DNA of 64,000 nt from Tritonibacter scottomollicae (GTDB lineage Bacteria; Pseudomonadota; Alphaproteobacteria; Rhodobacterales; Rhodobacteraceae). Positions 63,784 through 64,000 of the stretch are shown here, piece by piece. Within the stretch, counting starts at the first letter, position 1; every line of letters starts with the position of its first letter. A program made the translations under genes and the position numbers. The DNA is taken from assembly GCF_003003215.1 (NCBI RefSeq), contig NZ_PVUF01000012.1:62001-126000 (forward strand). Reading direction: 5' to 3'. The notes beneath the pieces were generated by a model. It saw nothing but the letters and a program-made list of their open reading frames with translations, made no database searches and was not told where the DNA came from.

Positions 63784-63996
63784 TCAGTGAGGATCAATCA
63801 GGCCCGTGCCCTTCAGAACGGGTTCCTGTTTTCGAAGGACTCCCCAGCCGTTGCAGGCGCAGCATTCGTGTACCACGCCGCTCCGGCTGGTCTCCTTCCC
63901 ATGCCCATGGCAGGCCGGGCAGACCTTCGCAGAGGCGCGAACACCCCGCCGACTGAGCGAAGGCGGGGTGGCAGCGGGTGTCGACCGCTTAGTCAA
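63784..63996 (-). CDS. Small DnaJ-type zinc-ribbon protein
   Basis: A 70-residue protein with two CxxCxG-like pairs: CPACHGHG (about residues 26-33) and CCACNGWG (about 45-52). This matches a minimal DnaJ-central-domain zinc ribbon, usually seen in phage or plasmid proteins. The function is not known. The 5' part is basic and Ser/Pro-rich. A start further right cannot be excluded, since the window ends at 64000. Confidence 0.55.
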   Translation of the reverse strand: MTKRSTPAATPPSLSRRGVRASAKVCPACHGHGKETSRSGVVHECCACNGWGVLRKQEPVLKGTGLIDPH

Positions 63997-64000
63997 TGTA

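Noticed and set aside
1-64000. CRISPR arrays, rRNA genes, complete insertion sequences, prophage structural genes
   Set aside because: I looked for regularly spaced repeats, transposase motifs, rRNA-like blocks and phage structural genes. None was seen.

Overview
The window comes from an alphaproteobacterium, most likely a marine Rhodobacteraceae of the Roseobacter group (Ruegeria/Phaeobacter-like). The evidence is the high G+C of the first 54 kb, the Mrp antiporter arrangement, a SelD fused to an NADH-dehydrogenase-like domain, a Hint_2-type protein, paired PaaI thioesterases, DUF817, and fatty-acid genes with small MerR regulators. No rRNA, CRISPR array, complete insertion sequence or complete tRNA was seen.

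Layout of the conserved part. 1-3.5 kb: end of a Mrp Na+/H+ antiporter operon (B-C-D-E-F-G). 3.5-6.9 kb: selenium use (selD fusion, and mnmH on the other strand). 7-14.3 kb: mixed housekeeping (MarR regulator, DUF1992, GNAT, periplasmic 5'-nucleotidase, DUF952, pyrD, MATE exporter, two thioesterases). 14.4-24.2 kb: a fatty-acid degradation unit with two MerR regulators, two acyl-CoA dehydrogenases, a GST, a thiolase, a cupin and a FadJ-like fusion, closed by a terminator. 24.3-30.7 kb: an AAA ATPase, a Hint protein, a sulfotransferase, an acyl-CoA synthetase, a degenerate peptidase-like membrane protein and a SPOR protein. 30.9-34.5 kb: pyrimidine/nucleoside salvage (cdd-deoA-deoB, upp). 34.9-39.4 kb: malic enzyme (maeB) and propionyl-CoA synthetase (prpE), each with a conspicuous regulatory sequence upstream. 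39.5-48.5 kb: CsbD, a periplasmic protein, an amidase, nadK, glyA, a PspA-like protein with its TetR regulator and four matching operators, DUF817, and an alpha/beta hydrolase. 48.6-51.6 kb: a three-gene restriction-modification operon (m5C methylase, predicted nuclease, m6A methylase). 51.9-54.5 kb: three surface-glycan genes.

At 54.68-54.73 kb lies the 3' half of a tRNA-Leu(UAA) gene without its 5' half. This looks like the attachment-site scar of an integrated element. From there to the right end the DNA is visibly poorer in G+C, gene density falls, and the genes are accessory: an unusual reverse transcriptase preceded by two identical 144-bp direct repeats, a DUF4238 protein, a double-psi-barrel lipoprotein, a glycoside-hydrolase-like protein with a hydrophobic tail, and several small orphans. 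The reverse transcriptase with its duplicated leader and divergent DUF4238 neighbour is the best candidate for an undescribed (possibly antiphage) system. The clearest regulatory discovery is the TetR/PspA operator set.
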